Shown here one piece after another: positions 63,811-64,000 of a DNA stretch of 64,000 nucleotides. Source of the DNA: Planomicrobium sp. Y74 (GTDB taxonomy: Bacteria > Bacillota > Bacilli > Bacillales_A > Planococcaceae); NCBI RefSeq assembly GCF_003668635.1, contig NZ_RCWH01000002.1:415541-479540 (forward strand). Reading direction: 5' to 3'. Position numbers and translations under genes: made by a program. The notes under the pieces are model-generated. The model was not told the DNA's origin, did not search any database, and saw only the letters and a list, made by a program, of their open reading frames with translations. Every line of letters begins with the position of its first letter. The stretch's first letter is position 1.

Positions 63811-64000
63811 ATGCGAAGAAAGATGGCTTCGATATTAATCCTAACGGGATTACTTTTCGCCGTCTGGAACGGCTATTTGTGGATGTCCGGTACTTCTTCC
63901 GGTCAGGAAGCCATCGGGAAAAATGATATTATTGCAAATACTGAAGACGAAAAGACGGGTCATAAAACCACCGAGGCGCTTACCCAACCCGGCAACGGCA
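63811..64000 (+). CDS. Membrane-anchored protein, 5' part only, probably a sortase
   Basis: The frame is open to the window end (63 codons). GAAGGAGTG precedes ATG. The product starts with a basic and hydrophobic segment (MRRKMASILILTGLLFAVW) and a polar extracytoplasmic stretch (GSGT-like, TEDEKTGHKTTEAL). The layout resembles the N terminus of a sortase and it is divergent from a sorting-signal protein, but the catalytic region lies outside the window, so this is a guess. Confidence 0.45.
   Translation, partial: MRRKMASILILTGLLFAVWNGYLWMSGTSSGQEAIGKNDIIANTEDEKTGHKTTEALTQPGNG

Overview
The window looks like a chromosomal segment of a low-to-moderate GC Gram-positive bacterium of the order Bacillales, most likely family Planococcaceae (Planococcus-like). 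The main reason is gene order: aconitase, a YneP thioesterase, YneQ, YneR, PlsY, YneT, ParE and ParC follow one another as in the Bacillus subtilis citB-yne-parEC region. Strong AGGAGG-type ribosome binding sites, frequent TTG/GTG starts, lipoboxes and sortase-type surface proteins also fit. No rRNA, tRNA, CRISPR array or intact insertion sequence was seen.

Layout. Positions 1-5.5 kb hold small housekeeping and envelope genes: DUF2922, YvrJ, a Sco1-type copper chaperone, MscL, a lytic transglycosylase, a GlsB-like protein, nicotinamidase, a recombinase homologue without its catalytic residues, and a DinB-fold protein. Positions 5.6-15.6 kb are the conserved citB-yne-parEC block. Positions 15.8-20.9 kb carry an Asp/Glu racemase, an ArsR repressor with a flavoprotein, a DUF948 protein, and a pair formed by an NDH-2-like flavoprotein and a CDP-alcohol phosphatidyltransferase. 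Divergent from that pair, at 21.1-27.7 kb, is a tightly overlapping operon: a MerA-like flavoprotein fused to DUF1499, a TVP38/VTT membrane protein, and a complete ABC importer. Together these genes resemble the uncharacterised E. coli ynjBCDF locus and form the most interesting functional unit here. Positions 27.9-35.9 kb hold an M48 peptidase with ankyrin repeats, a guanidine-I riboswitch with the YkkCD exporter, an MhqR/dioxygenase pair with its operator, a salvage-type operon (kinase, hydrolase, HAD phosphatase, Nudix) and two MpsC (DUF2294) paralogues.

Positions 35.9-50 kb include two related attenuator-like leaders, an ECF sigma/anti-sigma pair, CBS and RCK_C proteins, a pyruvate oxidase with a broken 3' end, a DnaQ-like exonuclease, a UbiB kinase split by an apparent frameshift, tandem Nudix genes and tandem SRPBCC genes. 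Positions 50.2-54.3 kb are decaying: a response regulator is interrupted by an in-frame stop, an RsbR-type STAS fragment remains, a small lipoprotein is out of frame at a poly-A tract, and terminators stand without genes. A regular 20-21 bp repeat array lies at the edge of this zone.

Positions 54.3-64 kb are a surface and second-messenger region. A c-di-GMP-I riboswitch lies before a large acidic DUF5667 coiled-coil protein and next to an intact GGDEF-EAL protein. They are followed by a class F-like sortase, a two-repeat protein with an MPETG-type anchor, a CHRD-domain protein with a sorting-like tail, and the start of another membrane-anchored protein cut off by the window edge.

Several of the disrupted genes differ from an intact form by one base at or near short runs. 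Assembly error must be excluded before calling them biological.
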